From assembly GCA_003448025.1 (NCBI GenBank), contig DLXL01000330.1:1-6673 (forward strand): a stretch of DNA of 6,673 bases, given 5' to 3'. Below the pieces are notes generated by a model, which was given only the letters and a program-made list of their open reading frames with translations, was not told where the DNA came from and made no database searches. Below, one piece after another: positions 1 to 6,633 of the stretch. The DNA is from Saprospirales bacterium (GTDB taxonomy: Bacteria; Bacteroidota; Bacteroidia; Chitinophagales; Saprospiraceae). Positions within the stretch are counted from its first letter, which is position 1. Each line of letters starts with the position of its first letter. Both the position numbers and the translations under genes were made by a program.

Positions 1-72
1 CCGCAGAGGCAGAGAGACGCAGAGAGCTTGATAACCAATAGGTTACACCTCTGCGTTTCTCCGCCTCTGCGG
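1..72. repeat. Long imperfect palindrome (CCGCAGAGGC-type dispersed repeat)
   Basis: Two 24-base arms, at 1-24 and 49-72, are reverse complements with 22 of 24 positions matching. The outer ten bases (CCGCAGAGGC / GCCTCTGCGG) pair perfectly. The 24-base spacer holds a smaller hairpin, TAACC (32-36) against GGTTA (41-45) around an AATA loop, so the whole element could fold into one long stem. No T-run follows on the plus strand, so it is not a standard intrinsic terminator. Similar CCGCAGAGGC/GCAGAGACGCAGAG palindromes are known as intergenic repeats in many bacterial genomes, including Bacteroidota; that is recalled knowledge, not a search result. The element starts at base 1 of the window and may extend further left. 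Confidence 0.8.
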
Positions 73-149
73 TGAAAATAAAAATGCGACTTTTAGAACA
101 GCATCTAATAAAACGGGCGATTTCGCGGAAGCGGGATCGCCTGTTTTTA

Positions 150-180
150 TTTGCATTTTTTAGTTATCGTTGTACCTTTT
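150..180 (+). promoter_or_regulatory. Candidate Bacteroidota-type promoter for the A/B modules
   Basis: A -33 element TTTG lies at 150-153 and, after exactly 19 bases, a -7 element TACCTTTT at 173-180. The Bacteroidota consensus is TTTG, a spacer of about 19-21 bases, then TAnnTTTG, so only the last base of the -7 box differs. Transcription would start near 186-190, about 20-25 bases before the chosen ATG at 211. This also argues against the longer reading frame that begins at TTG 151, because that start would lie inside the promoter. The match could be chance in this T-rich stretch. Confidence 0.4.
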
Positions 181-210
181 GGGCGGAAGCCATCCAATCA
201 CTTACGCATC

Positions 211-1035
211 ATGTTGACCCGTTTCATCAAAATCACATTCCTTCTTGTCCAAATTTTTGCTGCGTCGGGCATTTCGGTGCTGGCACAGAGGCCTTGCGAC
301 ACCCTGTTATGCAGGGATGGCAGGCGAATTCCTGCTCAAATTTTACAAACCAAAGAAGGCCACATTTACTACTATAATTGTGAGGATTTTGTCAAAGCTG
401 AATTTACCATAGAAAGGGCTGAGGTGATATCCTTTCTGCCGGAGCAAAAAAAAGAGAAAGTTATTGCACTCAAGGATGATCCTCTGCCATCAAAAAATAC
501 TGTAACCCTTCTGGCAGGCATGAACCTCAGCGATATTCTTGGCAGCGATTATTATAGCGTTGAAGAGCCGTCTCCCTTTCAATATGGCATACAATTTCAG
601 GCAAAACGCAGCCCTTTGCAACTGCTGTTAACCTTCAGGCCCTATAAATATGACTGGGATCAGGTGACTGCGTTCAATGCTTCCGGGTTGAATGGAGAAT
701 TCACTTTCACCATTAAAAAAATCAGTATTGGGAGGTTCACCGGCAGACAAAGTAAAGGTTACTGGGGTGGAGAATTTCAGTTTGGTAAACGGAAGTATTC
801 CTATAAGGAAACTTTCGGGTTCCCAAACCCTCTCCTTCAAACTGAGGCCCGCACCTGGTCTTTATTGGCCCGGTTCGGGCGGCAGCATGTTGAAGGGCCC
901 TTTTTTTGGGATTTAGCTTTTTCCATCGGCTACCGAAATTTGCAAAGAGAAGGTGATCTTGTTTTTATTCCTGACTTTGAGATGCAGCATATACTGTCCT
1001 TTCAACCGATGCTCAATGCTGGCATCAGATTTTGA
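211..1035 (+). CDS. Secreted two-cysteine domain plus probable outer-membrane beta-barrel (A1)
   Basis: Protein of 274 residues, function unknown. The ATG at 211 is chosen because it gives a proper signal peptide: basic R4/K7, a hydrophobic core at about 8-23, and a V-L-A cut before Q26. The frame is open back to TTG 151, but that adds a polar stretch before the signal and overlaps the candidate promoter. The mature N-terminus (26-77) is a compact beta-rich domain with the pattern RPCDT, DG..IPAQI, KEG.IYYY.CEDFVK and a final IERAEV..FL. C29 and C57 are kept in the paralogue and could form a disulfide. It resembles the small 'D-I-I-x-x-x-D-G-x-x-I' domain common in secreted Bacteroidota proteins. 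After a charged linker (about 78-95) come alternating amphipathic strands, among them FQYGIQF, GEFTFTI, GYWGGEFQFG, SLLARFG and a last strand ending in GIRF. A C-terminal F is the usual signal for outer-membrane barrel assembly, and the length would suit a small barrel of about eight strands. The next gene starts 8 bases after the stop. Confidence 0.85.
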   Translation: MLTRFIKITFLLVQIFAASGISVLAQRPCDTLLCRDGRRIPAQILQTKEGHIYYYNCEDFVKAEFTIERAEVISFLPEQKKEKVIALKDDPLPSKNTVTLLAGMNLSDILGSDYYSVEEPSPFQYGIQFQAKRSPLQLLLTFRPYKYDWDQVTAFNASGLNGEFTFTIKKISIGRFTGRQSKGYWGGEFQFGKRKYSYKETFGFPNPLLQTEARTWSLLARFGRQHVEGPFFWDLAFSIGYRNLQREGDLVFIPDFEMQHILSFQPMLNAGIRF

Positions 1036-1043
1036 CGCTATTT

Positions 1044-1541
1044 ATGAAAGTCCCTATTCCATATAGTCTGTATTTGGTGCTTTTCTATTGCATCATACTT
1101 TCCAACGGATGTTACAGCGCCAGGAAACTCCCGGCAACCAGACTACAGCATTCACTTCAATTAGAAGGCATTCAATATGTTGCTATGGACGCTACCCAGC
1201 CCGATTCCAAAATCTGGTTGCTGTCAGATATTACTACGGAAGAACAGGCTTTCACGGCCAAATTTAAAGTTGCTCCTGACGGATTTGGGGAATATGTACA
1301 GCGCATCAAAAGTAGTCGGGCGCAAAAAATGAACCGCGACTTTGTTTATATCTATATCGCATCCGGGCATACTGAAGCCATTCAAGACCAGTTATTTCAG
1401 CGGGTAGAATTTTCGCAAATCAAAAAAATCATAGTATTTGAGCCAGATGCTGTAGAAAACACCGGAGCAGCCTGTTTGGGTGTCGGGGGAATTGCCTTAT
1501 TATTTGGCATTGGTTATTGGGTACTTGACGGTTTTTATTAG
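1044..1541 (+). CDS. Small lipoprotein with C-terminal membrane segment (B1)
   Basis: Protein of 165 residues, function unknown. The ATG at 1044 is preferred over an in-frame TTG at 1032 because it gives MKV, the same start as its paralogue at 2562, and clears the stop of the preceding gene. The N-terminus is a lipoprotein signal with a hydrophobic run at about 7-19, then LSNGC with C23 as the likely lipidated cysteine. The lipobox is weak (S at -3), but the paralogue has a better one (LPGC). The core carries GIQYV, IWLLSD, AKF, YIA and IKKIIVFEP, all kept in the paralogue. The last 25 or so residues are strongly hydrophobic and glycine-rich (GVGGIALLFGIG), so the protein may be held at both ends. 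The layout recalls a group of small Bacteroidota lipoproteins beginning CYS and ending in an 'I..I.V' strand plus a hydrophobic tail; this is an impression only. It follows A1 by 8 bases and is presumably translated from the same transcript. Confidence 0.82.
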   Translation: MKVPIPYSLYLVLFYCIILSNGCYSARKLPATRLQHSLQLEGIQYVAMDATQPDSKIWLLSDITTEEQAFTAKFKVAPDGFGEYVQRIKSSRAQKMNRDFVYIYIASGHTEAIQDQLFQRVEFSQIKKIIVFEPDAVENTGAACLGVGGIALLFGIGYWVLDGFY

Positions 1542-1693
1542 ACATCCTGCGAAGGCAGTTGATCGGAAAGAGTCGAATGGGAACCATACAAATGACTAAA
1601 AATAGCCAATTAACACTACCCAGGCAGAAATGAAGTGACTGTTCCGAACGTATAACTAAACCAAAGAACTAATGTATAGCAATCCTTTAACTC

Positions 1694-2539
1694 ATGAAAA
1701 ACTATACACTTATTGTATTATTCCTTGGAAGCTGTCACATCATTTGTGCGCAACGGCCCTGCGACACCCTGGTTACCACCGATGGCGTCCGTATTCCGGC
1801 TCAGATAATTCGCAGTAAGGAGGGGTATATTTACTACTATAAATGCGAGGATTTTGTAAAAAAGGAACAGCACATTGACAGAGCTCAGGTTTCTGGCTTT
1901 TTGTCTTTTAAGAGCGATACTACAAATAAGGATAATTCCGGCAAAGAGCCTAAATCCTCTCTTTTTCAGAAAAGGAGTATCCAAGATTGGGATAAAAACA
2001 CCTTTACCACCACCGTTGGGCTATCCTTAACTGATCACTCGTCATTCACTACAGATATAGAAGATGAGTCAGCTTTCCAATTTGGTTTCCAATTCAAACC
2101 AAAAAAATCATTATTGCAAGTGGGACTTTATGTGCGCCCACTCAGGTATTATAATCCGGGGCGTTTCGATCAATTCAACAAAACGGGGACCAATGCAGAG
2201 CTCACCCTGACCGTTAAAAGGCTTACTTATGGAAGATTTACCCGAATGATAAAAAATGGATATTGGGGCTTGGAGATCCAATCGGGAGCCCGCTCCTATT
2301 CATACCAGGAAGAGGTATTTAGTCTTGGACTCCGAACTATTAAAACTAAAACGAAGACGGGAGCCTTTTTAGCCCGATTTGGCATCCAACTAGCCCTTGA
2401 TCATGTTTATTTTGACTTTTCCATGTCTGTAGGTCCCAGGTTTTACCTATCCGAGACTACCGGTGGATTGAATCCTGAGTCTGATTCCAATAACTATATT
2501 TCCATCCAACCTAATTTAGGAGCAGGAGTCCATTTTTAG
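1694..2539 (+). CDS. Secreted two-cysteine domain plus probable outer-membrane beta-barrel (A2), paralogue of the gene at 211
   Basis: Protein of 281 residues, function unknown. The ATG at 1694 gives a signal peptide with K2, a hydrophobic run at about 5-18 and an I-C-A cut before Q20. The mature protein then opens with AQRPCDTL exactly as in A1. Its N-terminal domain (20-71) keeps C23 and C51 with the same 28-residue spacing, DG.RIPAQI, KEGYIYYYKCEDFVK and a final FL. The linker (about 72-103) is longer, lysine/serine-rich and unlike that of A1. The barrel part keeps the order of strands and several anchors: FQFGFQF, ELTLTVKR, GYWGLEIQSG, FLARFG and a last strand ending GAGVHF, again with terminal F. 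Elsewhere it has diverged strongly. The gene lies 152 bases after the first lipoprotein gene and 22 bases before the second. No promoter box is visible upstream, so read-through from the first module is likely. Confidence 0.85.
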   Translation: MKNYTLIVLFLGSCHIICAQRPCDTLVTTDGVRIPAQIIRSKEGYIYYYKCEDFVKKEQHIDRAQVSGFLSFKSDTTNKDNSGKEPKSSLFQKRSIQDWDKNTFTTTVGLSLTDHSSFTTDIEDESAFQFGFQFKPKKSLLQVGLYVRPLRYYNPGRFDQFNKTGTNAELTLTVKRLTYGRFTRMIKNGYWGLEIQSGARSYSYQEEVFSLGLRTIKTKTKTGAFLARFGIQLALDHVYFDFSMSVGPRFYLSETTGGLNPESDSNNYISIQPNLGAGVHF

Positions 2540-2561
2540 CTCTTTAAAACTTTTTTTACTC

Positions 2562-3068
2562 ATGAAAGTCAAAGCCATCCCACCCTACAAATCTTATGTT
2601 ATTCTATTCGTGACATTCTTTTTGTTGTTGCCGGGATGTTATAGTCCCCAACACTTAAGGACTACTCGCCTGACACATCTAAAGGATATTCAAGGCCTGC
2701 AGTATGTGGTTATCGACGAAGAAGACCCTGTAAATCACATTTGGCTACTAAGCGATGTGCAATTTGTATCCGATCATCTGGTAGCTAAATTTGAACCGGC
2801 CAGCCCGGAGTTTGGCGAACTTATCGATCAAATTAATAGCGACAAAGCCTACAAAACCTACAAAGACTATGTATTCTTTTATATAGCTGCTTCTGACATC
2901 CCCCAAATAACTAACCAGACTGAAACCAGACTCGAGTATAAACTGATAAAAAAAACCATTGTATTTGAACCGAACCCTGGTAAAACCAGCTTTCTGGCCT
3001 GGGGGGTAGTTGTTGGCGGAGCCATGTTGTGGGTTGGCGTTCAATTATTTACCATACTTCCATTTTGA
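2562..3068 (+). CDS. Small lipoprotein with C-terminal membrane segment (B2), paralogue of the gene at 1044
   Basis: Protein of 168 residues, function unknown. The N-terminus has K2/K4/K10, a hydrophobic run at about 12-23 and a good lipobox LPGC, with C26 the likely lipidated residue. The alignment with B1 needs no gaps from GCYS to VFEP and shows about 43% identity by hand count. Shared blocks are TRL.H, G.QYV, IWLLSD, AKF, FGE, YIA and IKK.IVFEP. The last 25 or so residues (about 143-167) are hydrophobic with glycines (WGVVVGGAMLWVGV) and could span a membrane or serve as a protein-contact helix. The central domain looks beta-rich. The 22-base gap after A2 is T/A-rich and has no Shine-Dalgarno sequence, as usual for the phylum. 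The next gene has its own promoter, so this is probably the end of the transcription unit. Confidence 0.83.
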   Translation: MKVKAIPPYKSYVILFVTFFLLLPGCYSPQHLRTTRLTHLKDIQGLQYVVIDEEDPVNHIWLLSDVQFVSDHLVAKFEPASPEFGELIDQINSDKAYKTYKDYVFFYIAASDIPQITNQTETRLEYKLIKKTIVFEPNPGKTSFLAWGVVVGGAMLWVGVQLFTILPF

Positions 3069-3104
3069 CTGGATAATATGTCCAAAAAATTCCACCGAAT
3101 CCCC

Positions 3105-3112
3105 TACTTTTG
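3105..3112 (+). promoter_or_regulatory. Bacteroidota -7 promoter element before the symporter gene
   Basis: TACTTTTG matches the Bacteroidota -7 consensus TAnnTTTG at every fixed position, and is followed by CGC as often seen near their start points. Transcription would begin at about 3117-3122, leaving a leader of about 35 bases before the ATG at 3155. No TTTG is found at the expected 19-21 base distance upstream. The nearest is at 3064-3067, which is too far, so the -33 element is weak or absent. Confidence 0.5.
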
Positions 3113-3154
3113 CGCACTTCCGATCCAGCGCCTCCGTTGGAATTGCTCTAAAAA

Positions 3155-4687
3155 ATGGTTCATCTTACGCCCGCTCTTGTATTGGTTGTACTCCTTGTCT
3201 ACTTCGCCATGCTGGTGGGAGTAGCCTGGGTAACGGGGCGTAACACGAGTAATGAAGGCTTTTTCCTGGCCAATCGAAAAGTTCCCTGGTATGTGGTAGC
3301 ATATGCGATGATCGGCACCAGCATCAGTGGTGTGACGTTCATCAGTATTCCCGGCGCAGTGGGCGGTTCAGGCATCAACATGGCCTTTTCCTACATGCAG
3401 GTAGTATTGGGCTATCTGGCAGGATATTTATTCATCGCCACCGTATTGATGCCCCTGTACTACCGGCTCAATCTGACGAGTATTTATGGCTACCTGGAGC
3501 AACGATTCGGATGGTGGTCTTATAAAACCGGCGCCGGATTTTTCCTTTTGTCGCGCACCTTAGGTTCAGCAGCGCGGATGTTTTTGGCAGCCAGTGTGTT
3601 ACAACTGTTCGTTTTTGGCCCTTTAGGCGTTCCGTTTGCCATTACCGTCATCCTGATGCTGGCCTTGATTTACGGCTATACCTTTAAAGGCGGCCTGAAG
3701 ACCATCATCTGGACGGACTCTATCATGACCACCTTTTTCCTGGCGGCCCTGGTATTTACCGTTTGGACCATTGGAAAGGCATTGAATTTTACCGGCGGTG
3801 AATTATTCTCGCAGGTTATGGGCAGCAAATACGGTCAGGTTTTCTTTTTTAAAAACTTCCTGTCTGATCCCAATCACTTTGTAAAACAGTTCGTGAGTGG
3901 CGCCCTGGTTGCCATTGCCATGACCGGTCTGGATCAGGATTTAATGCAGAAGAACCTGGCTTGTAAAAACATCCGGGAGGCGCAAAAGAACATGTTTGTG
4001 TTCTGTATCTATCTGGTGATCATCAATTTCCTGTTTTTGGTATTGGGCGCACTGCTGTATTTGTACGCAGGTTCTATAGGGTTGGAAATTCCAGCCCGAA
4101 CGGATCAATTGTATCCTAAAATTGCCTTCGGGCATTTGGATACCATGGCCGGCATATTCTTTATTCTGGGATTGATTGGCAGTACCTATGCCAGCAGTGA
4201 TTCAGCACTCACCGCCCTCACTACCAGTTTCTGTGTCGATTTTCTGAACTTTGAAAAAGGGAAGAACCATGAAGACCAGGTATTTGCGTATGAAGAAGAC
4301 CGTCAGGCATCCAAACGCAAGCTGGAAAATCAACAACGCAAGACAAGGACACTTGTCCATCTTGGCTTCTCTGCCCTGTTTGTGGTCATTATCCTGATCC
4401 TGAATGCCGTGAGCGATTCGGCTGTTATCTCCCTTATTTTTAAGATAGCCGGCTATACTTATGGTCCGTTGCTCGGCCTTTTCATGTTTGGCTTATTTAC
4501 AGACCTGAAAGTTCGGGATCGCTATGTACTGCCAGTTTGCCTGGCAGCTCCTGTACTTACCTTTTGTTTTGAGTATGCCTCCAAAACCTGGGGCAGTTTT
4601 GATGTGGGTTTCCTTACCATTCTGATAAATGGCGTTTTTGCTATTATTGGACTTTTCAGCATTTCATACCGGGATTTGGCGGATTGA
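3155..4687 (+). CDS. Sodium:solute symporter (SSS family) of unknown substrate
   Basis: Inner-membrane protein of 510 residues that should import a small solute using the sodium gradient (SSS/SLC5 family, LeuT-like fold). Visible family marks: a first membrane helix at about 5-26; the loop GRNTSNEGFFLANR before the next helix; GTSISGVTFISIPGAVG (54-70), the broken helix lining the substrate and Na+ sites; AMTGLDQDLMQKNL (255-268), typical of Bacteroidota members; and ASSDSALTALTTSF (346-359), whose Ser/Thr residues belong to the Na2 site region. The length is normal and it looks intact, with about 13 hydrophobic segments. A charged, glutamine- and lysine-rich cytoplasmic-looking loop lies at about 367-399. 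The ATG at 3155 puts the first helix close to the N-terminus and follows an A-rich stretch. The substrate cannot be told: no neighbouring catabolic gene hints at a sugar, sialic acid, proline or other solute. Confidence 0.92.
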   Translation: MVHLTPALVLVVLLVYFAMLVGVAWVTGRNTSNEGFFLANRKVPWYVVAYAMIGTSISGVTFISIPGAVGGSGINMAFSYMQVVLGYLAGYLFIATVLMPLYYRLNLTSIYGYLEQRFGWWSYKTGAGFFLLSRTLGSAARMFLAASVLQLFVFGPLGVPFAITVILMLALIYGYTFKGGLKTIIWTDSIMTTFFLAALVFTVWTIGKALNFTGGELFSQVMGSKYGQVFFFKNFLSDPNHFVKQFVSGALVAIAMTGLDQDLMQKNLACKNIREAQKNMFVFCIYLVIINFLFLVLGALLYLYAGSIGLEIPARTDQLYPKIAFGHLDTMAGIFFILGLIGSTYASSDSALTALTTSFCVDFLNFEKGKNHEDQVFAYEEDRQASKRKLENQQRKTRTLVHLGFSALFVVIILILNAVSDSAVISLIFKIAGYTYGPLLGLFMFGLFTDLKVRDRYVLPVCLAAPVLTFCFEYASKTWGSFDVGFLTILINGVFAIIGLFSISYRDLAD

Positions 4688-4723
4688 ATGGGACAAATGA
4701 ACGACTTCGTTCGTTCTCCATTC
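4686..4723. other. Composite hairpin just after the symporter stop
   Basis: The outer arms GAATGG (4686-4691) and CCATTC (4718-4723) and the inner arms GAACGA (4699-4704) and TCGTTC (4711-4716) are exact reverse complements and nest into one stem with an uneven internal loop. The outer arm overlaps the last two bases of the stop codon. No T-run follows, so it is not a classic intrinsic terminator. It could slow read-through or protect the transcript end between the symporter gene and the membrane-protein gene. Chance pairing is possible. Confidence 0.35.
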
Positions 4724-4747
4724 AGTTCATAACCAAATGTCCATGCC

Positions 4748-6046
4748 ATGACCCCTAAGGCTCCCACTGTTCGCAGGTTCATCTTGCGCCATTATTTCTC
4801 TTTGCTTGCTGCATTTACCATCGTTGCCGGCATCCATTTACAAAAATATCCCGACCTCATTTTCAGCAGCGACCCGGAGGGCTACTACATGTATATCGCA
4901 GCCCCGTTCTTTAGTGGAGGCTTTAACCAATATAAGCCCTCCAGTGAGGTCTACACCCCTTACACCGGTACTGACAAGGTTTTTTCCAAATATACTTATG
5001 GAACGGCCTTACTGGAAGCGCCTTTTGTATTTGTTGCTCATTTCATATACGTGTGTAAGGAAGGCCACCACAACACCCATGGTCGTTTGCCGGAGCATGG
5101 CTTTGGTGTTTTAGCCGCCTACATTTTTTACAGTCTGCTCAGTCTGTGGATGTTGCGCCGCTTTTTGGAAAAACGTTTTGACCCCTGGTGGGTCATGTTC
5201 GCGCTCTGTGGACTGTTTTTAGGCAGCAACTGGCTGTTTTATACCATTAAAGAACCTGGAAACTCCCATGTTGCGTCGTTGTTCGTTATTACCTGCTGGC
5301 TGGTATTTGCACCTCGTTTATTCCGGGAGCCTAATGCAAAAAACTTTGCATTAGCCGGATTGTTATTTGGCTTAACGAGCCTGATCCGCCCCACCAATTC
5401 CATTGCAATATTGTATTTGCTGTTTGCTGAAATGCCGCTTCCCGGGGGAGGAAACTTGAAAGAGCGCTGGCATTTTTTAGTCAAAAACGTCCGGTTCATC
5501 CCCGTTTCAGCAGCAATGGTTATACTGGTTTGGTTTCCTCAGATGTGGTACTGGCACTCCATCACCGGGAATTGGCTATACTATTCTTACGACGAAGAAG
5601 GATTCAACAACTGGCAGTCGCCAAGGATCCTGAATGTATTGTTTGACGTACAAAACGGCCTTTTCATATACGCCCCTATATTGTTCATGCCGGCCATTGG
5701 ACTCCTATATGGTCTGTACCACCGACGCAGGGAAGCAATTGGTATCGCAGCCATAGTTGGCATCCTGACCTATTTGTTTGCCAGTTGGCATACATGGTCG
5801 TTTGGTGGAGCCTATGGCCACCGTTGTTATGTGGAATGGCTGGTTTTTTTGAGCATTCCATTTTGCTGGTTTCTGCAGGAAATCATAGCCTGCTCCAGGC
5901 GGGCACAGTGGGTGGCGTCAGGAATATCCCTGAGTCTGATATATGTAAGTCTAGGATTGACCTATTTGTACCAATGGCCCTGGGAGCGCCCCGGCTGGAC
6001 CTGGCACAAATTAATGGAGACGCTTGGCAAGCTTATTCCTGTGTAG
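4748..6046 (+). CDS. Multi-spanning membrane protein resembling GT-C glycosyltransferases
   Basis: Protein of 432 residues with about ten hydrophobic segments. After the first membrane helix (about 16-31) comes an outer loop with SSDPEGYYMY. D42 and E44 sit where GT-C enzymes (PMT/ArnT-like, using polyprenyl-phosphate sugars) carry their acidic motif. Further marks fit this group: KEPGNSH (168-174), LIRPTNSI (212-219) at the end of a helix, SPRILNVLFDVQNGLFIYAP starting near 291, and SWHTWSFGGAYGHR (346-359). Such proteins usually transfer a sugar to lipid A, a glycan or a protein on the outer face of the inner membrane, but donor and acceptor cannot be inferred here. It is shorter than most ArnT/PMT proteins and lacks a large soluble C-terminal domain. 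It starts 60 bases after the symporter gene and has no promoter box that I can see, so it may be co-transcribed. No other glycan genes lie nearby. Family placement is from motif resemblance only. Confidence 0.8.
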   Translation: MTPKAPTVRRFILRHYFSLLAAFTIVAGIHLQKYPDLIFSSDPEGYYMYIAAPFFSGGFNQYKPSSEVYTPYTGTDKVFSKYTYGTALLEAPFVFVAHFIYVCKEGHHNTHGRLPEHGFGVLAAYIFYSLLSLWMLRRFLEKRFDPWWVMFALCGLFLGSNWLFYTIKEPGNSHVASLFVITCWLVFAPRLFREPNAKNFALAGLLFGLTSLIRPTNSIAILYLLFAEMPLPGGGNLKERWHFLVKNVRFIPVSAAMVILVWFPQMWYWHSITGNWLYYSYDEEGFNNWQSPRILNVLFDVQNGLFIYAPILFMPAIGLLYGLYHRRREAIGIAAIVGILTYLFASWHTWSFGGAYGHRCYVEWLVFLSIPFCWFLQEIIACSRRAQWVASGISLSLIYVSLGLTYLYQWPWERPGWTWHKLMETLGKLIPV

Positions 6047-6054
6047 ACATGCGC

Positions 6055-6633
6055 TTAAACCCACGTCGTTTTCTCATCTACGCTGCCACGCTGGCCAGGA
6101 ACCTCTGCAGGCATTTCATGCCATGCCAGGTAGAAAAAGCCGAGGCAGCGTTCGCCGGCTTCCAACTTCAGGAATTCTGAAGACTCCAAAGCAGCCTTGG
6201 GAGAGCCCCAGAAACCGCCAAGACCAATGGCCGCGCAGCTAAGCCACATATTTTGGATCGCCATGGCTACAGATGCGATTTCTTCAAATTCCGGAAGGTT
6301 AGCGGCTGGATCAGGCTTGTGTACAATGGCAATCACAGCGCCTGCACGCAAGGGATTGGCTCCCGCCCCCTTCATTTTCTCCTCAGAGAAAAGATCGGCA
6401 GGCGTGTTCTTTCGGTAAAATTCAGACATATACTCCGACAGCTGCTGCCGGCTCTCTTCAGAATGGAATACTTTAAACCGCCAGGGTTCTGTGCGCTTAT
6501 GTGTTGGCGCCCAGTTAGCATTCTCCAATAATTGTTCGATGATGCTTCGGTCAATGGATTTGCCAGGTGTATAAAATTTGGGTGGGACAGCCCGGCGGCT
6601 TTTAATCAGGAGGGAAATTTCGGAAAGAGTCAT
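6055..6633 (-). CDS. Nitroreductase-family flavoprotein (YdjA-like)
   Basis: Protein of 192 residues, full length for the small nitroreductases related to E. coli YdjA (about 183 residues), which bind FMN, act as dimers and reduce nitro compounds or other acceptors with NAD(P)H. Seen in the sequence: the N-terminal SRRAV (12-16), whose arginines normally bind the FMN phosphate; ANWAPTHKRTEPWRF (39-53), characteristic of the YdjA-like branch; the helix ASVAMAIQNMWLSCAAIGLGGFW (120-142), with the glycine-rich FMN-contacting end; and a C-terminal D-E-K-T-T-W-V tail of the usual type. The real substrate is unknown. The gene converges on the membrane-protein gene, with only 8 bases between the two stops and no obvious terminator. 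Upstream of the start only 40 bases are in the window, and no promoter box was found there. Confidence 0.93.
   Translation of the reverse strand: MTLSEISLLIKSRRAVPPKFYTPGKSIDRSIIEQLLENANWAPTHKRTEPWRFKVFHSEESRQQLSEYMSEFYRKNTPADLFSEEKMKGAGANPLRAGAVIAIVHKPDPAANLPEFEEIASVAMAIQNMWLSCAAIGLGGFWGSPKAALESSEFLKLEAGERCLGFFYLAWHEMPAEVPGQRGSVDEKTTWV

Larger units (their letters stand above)
211..3068 (+). repeat. Tandem duplication of a two-gene module (A1-B1, A2-B2)
   Basis: The order 'secreted barrel-like protein, then small lipoprotein' occurs twice in direct orientation, with offsets of 1483 bases between the A starts and 1518 between the B starts. Protein similarity is clear in both pairs. In A, 36 of 52 residues are identical across the mature N-terminal domain, with weaker similarity to the C-terminus. 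In B, about 49 of 113 residues are identical without gaps from the lipobox to the VFEP motif. DNA similarity survives only locally, for example around 365-392 and 1829-1856, so the duplication is old. The 152 bases between the modules (1542-1693) contain no gene, no TAnnTTTG box and no clear terminator that I can see. Confidence 0.85.

Noticed and set aside
151..210. Longer N-terminus for A1 from TTG 151
   Set aside because: It would place a polar stretch before the signal peptide, overlap the candidate promoter, and has no counterpart in the paralogue, which starts directly with its signal peptide.
72..377. Open frame of 101 codons on the plus strand at the left edge
   Set aside because: It runs out of frame across the start of A1, has no domain-like or signal sequence, and its alternative is a gene with a signal peptide and a clear paralogue.
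1032..1043. TTG start at 1032 for the first lipoprotein, overlapping the A1 stop
   Set aside because: The ATG at 1044 gives MKV, identical to the start of the paralogue at 2562, so translational coupling by overlap is not needed.
2748..3044. Minus-strand open frame of 98 codons inside the second lipoprotein gene
   Set aside because: It is the antisense shadow of a well-supported gene; its translation has no recognisable features. The same applies to the other minus-strand frames within 628-5499.
3068..3154. Possible small RNA or riboswitch in the leader before the symporter gene
   Set aside because: The predicted leader is only about 35 bases, and no stem or conserved riboswitch pattern could be recognised.
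6197..6531. Plus-strand open frames opposite the nitroreductase gene
   Set aside because: They lie antisense to a gene with clear family motifs across its whole length.
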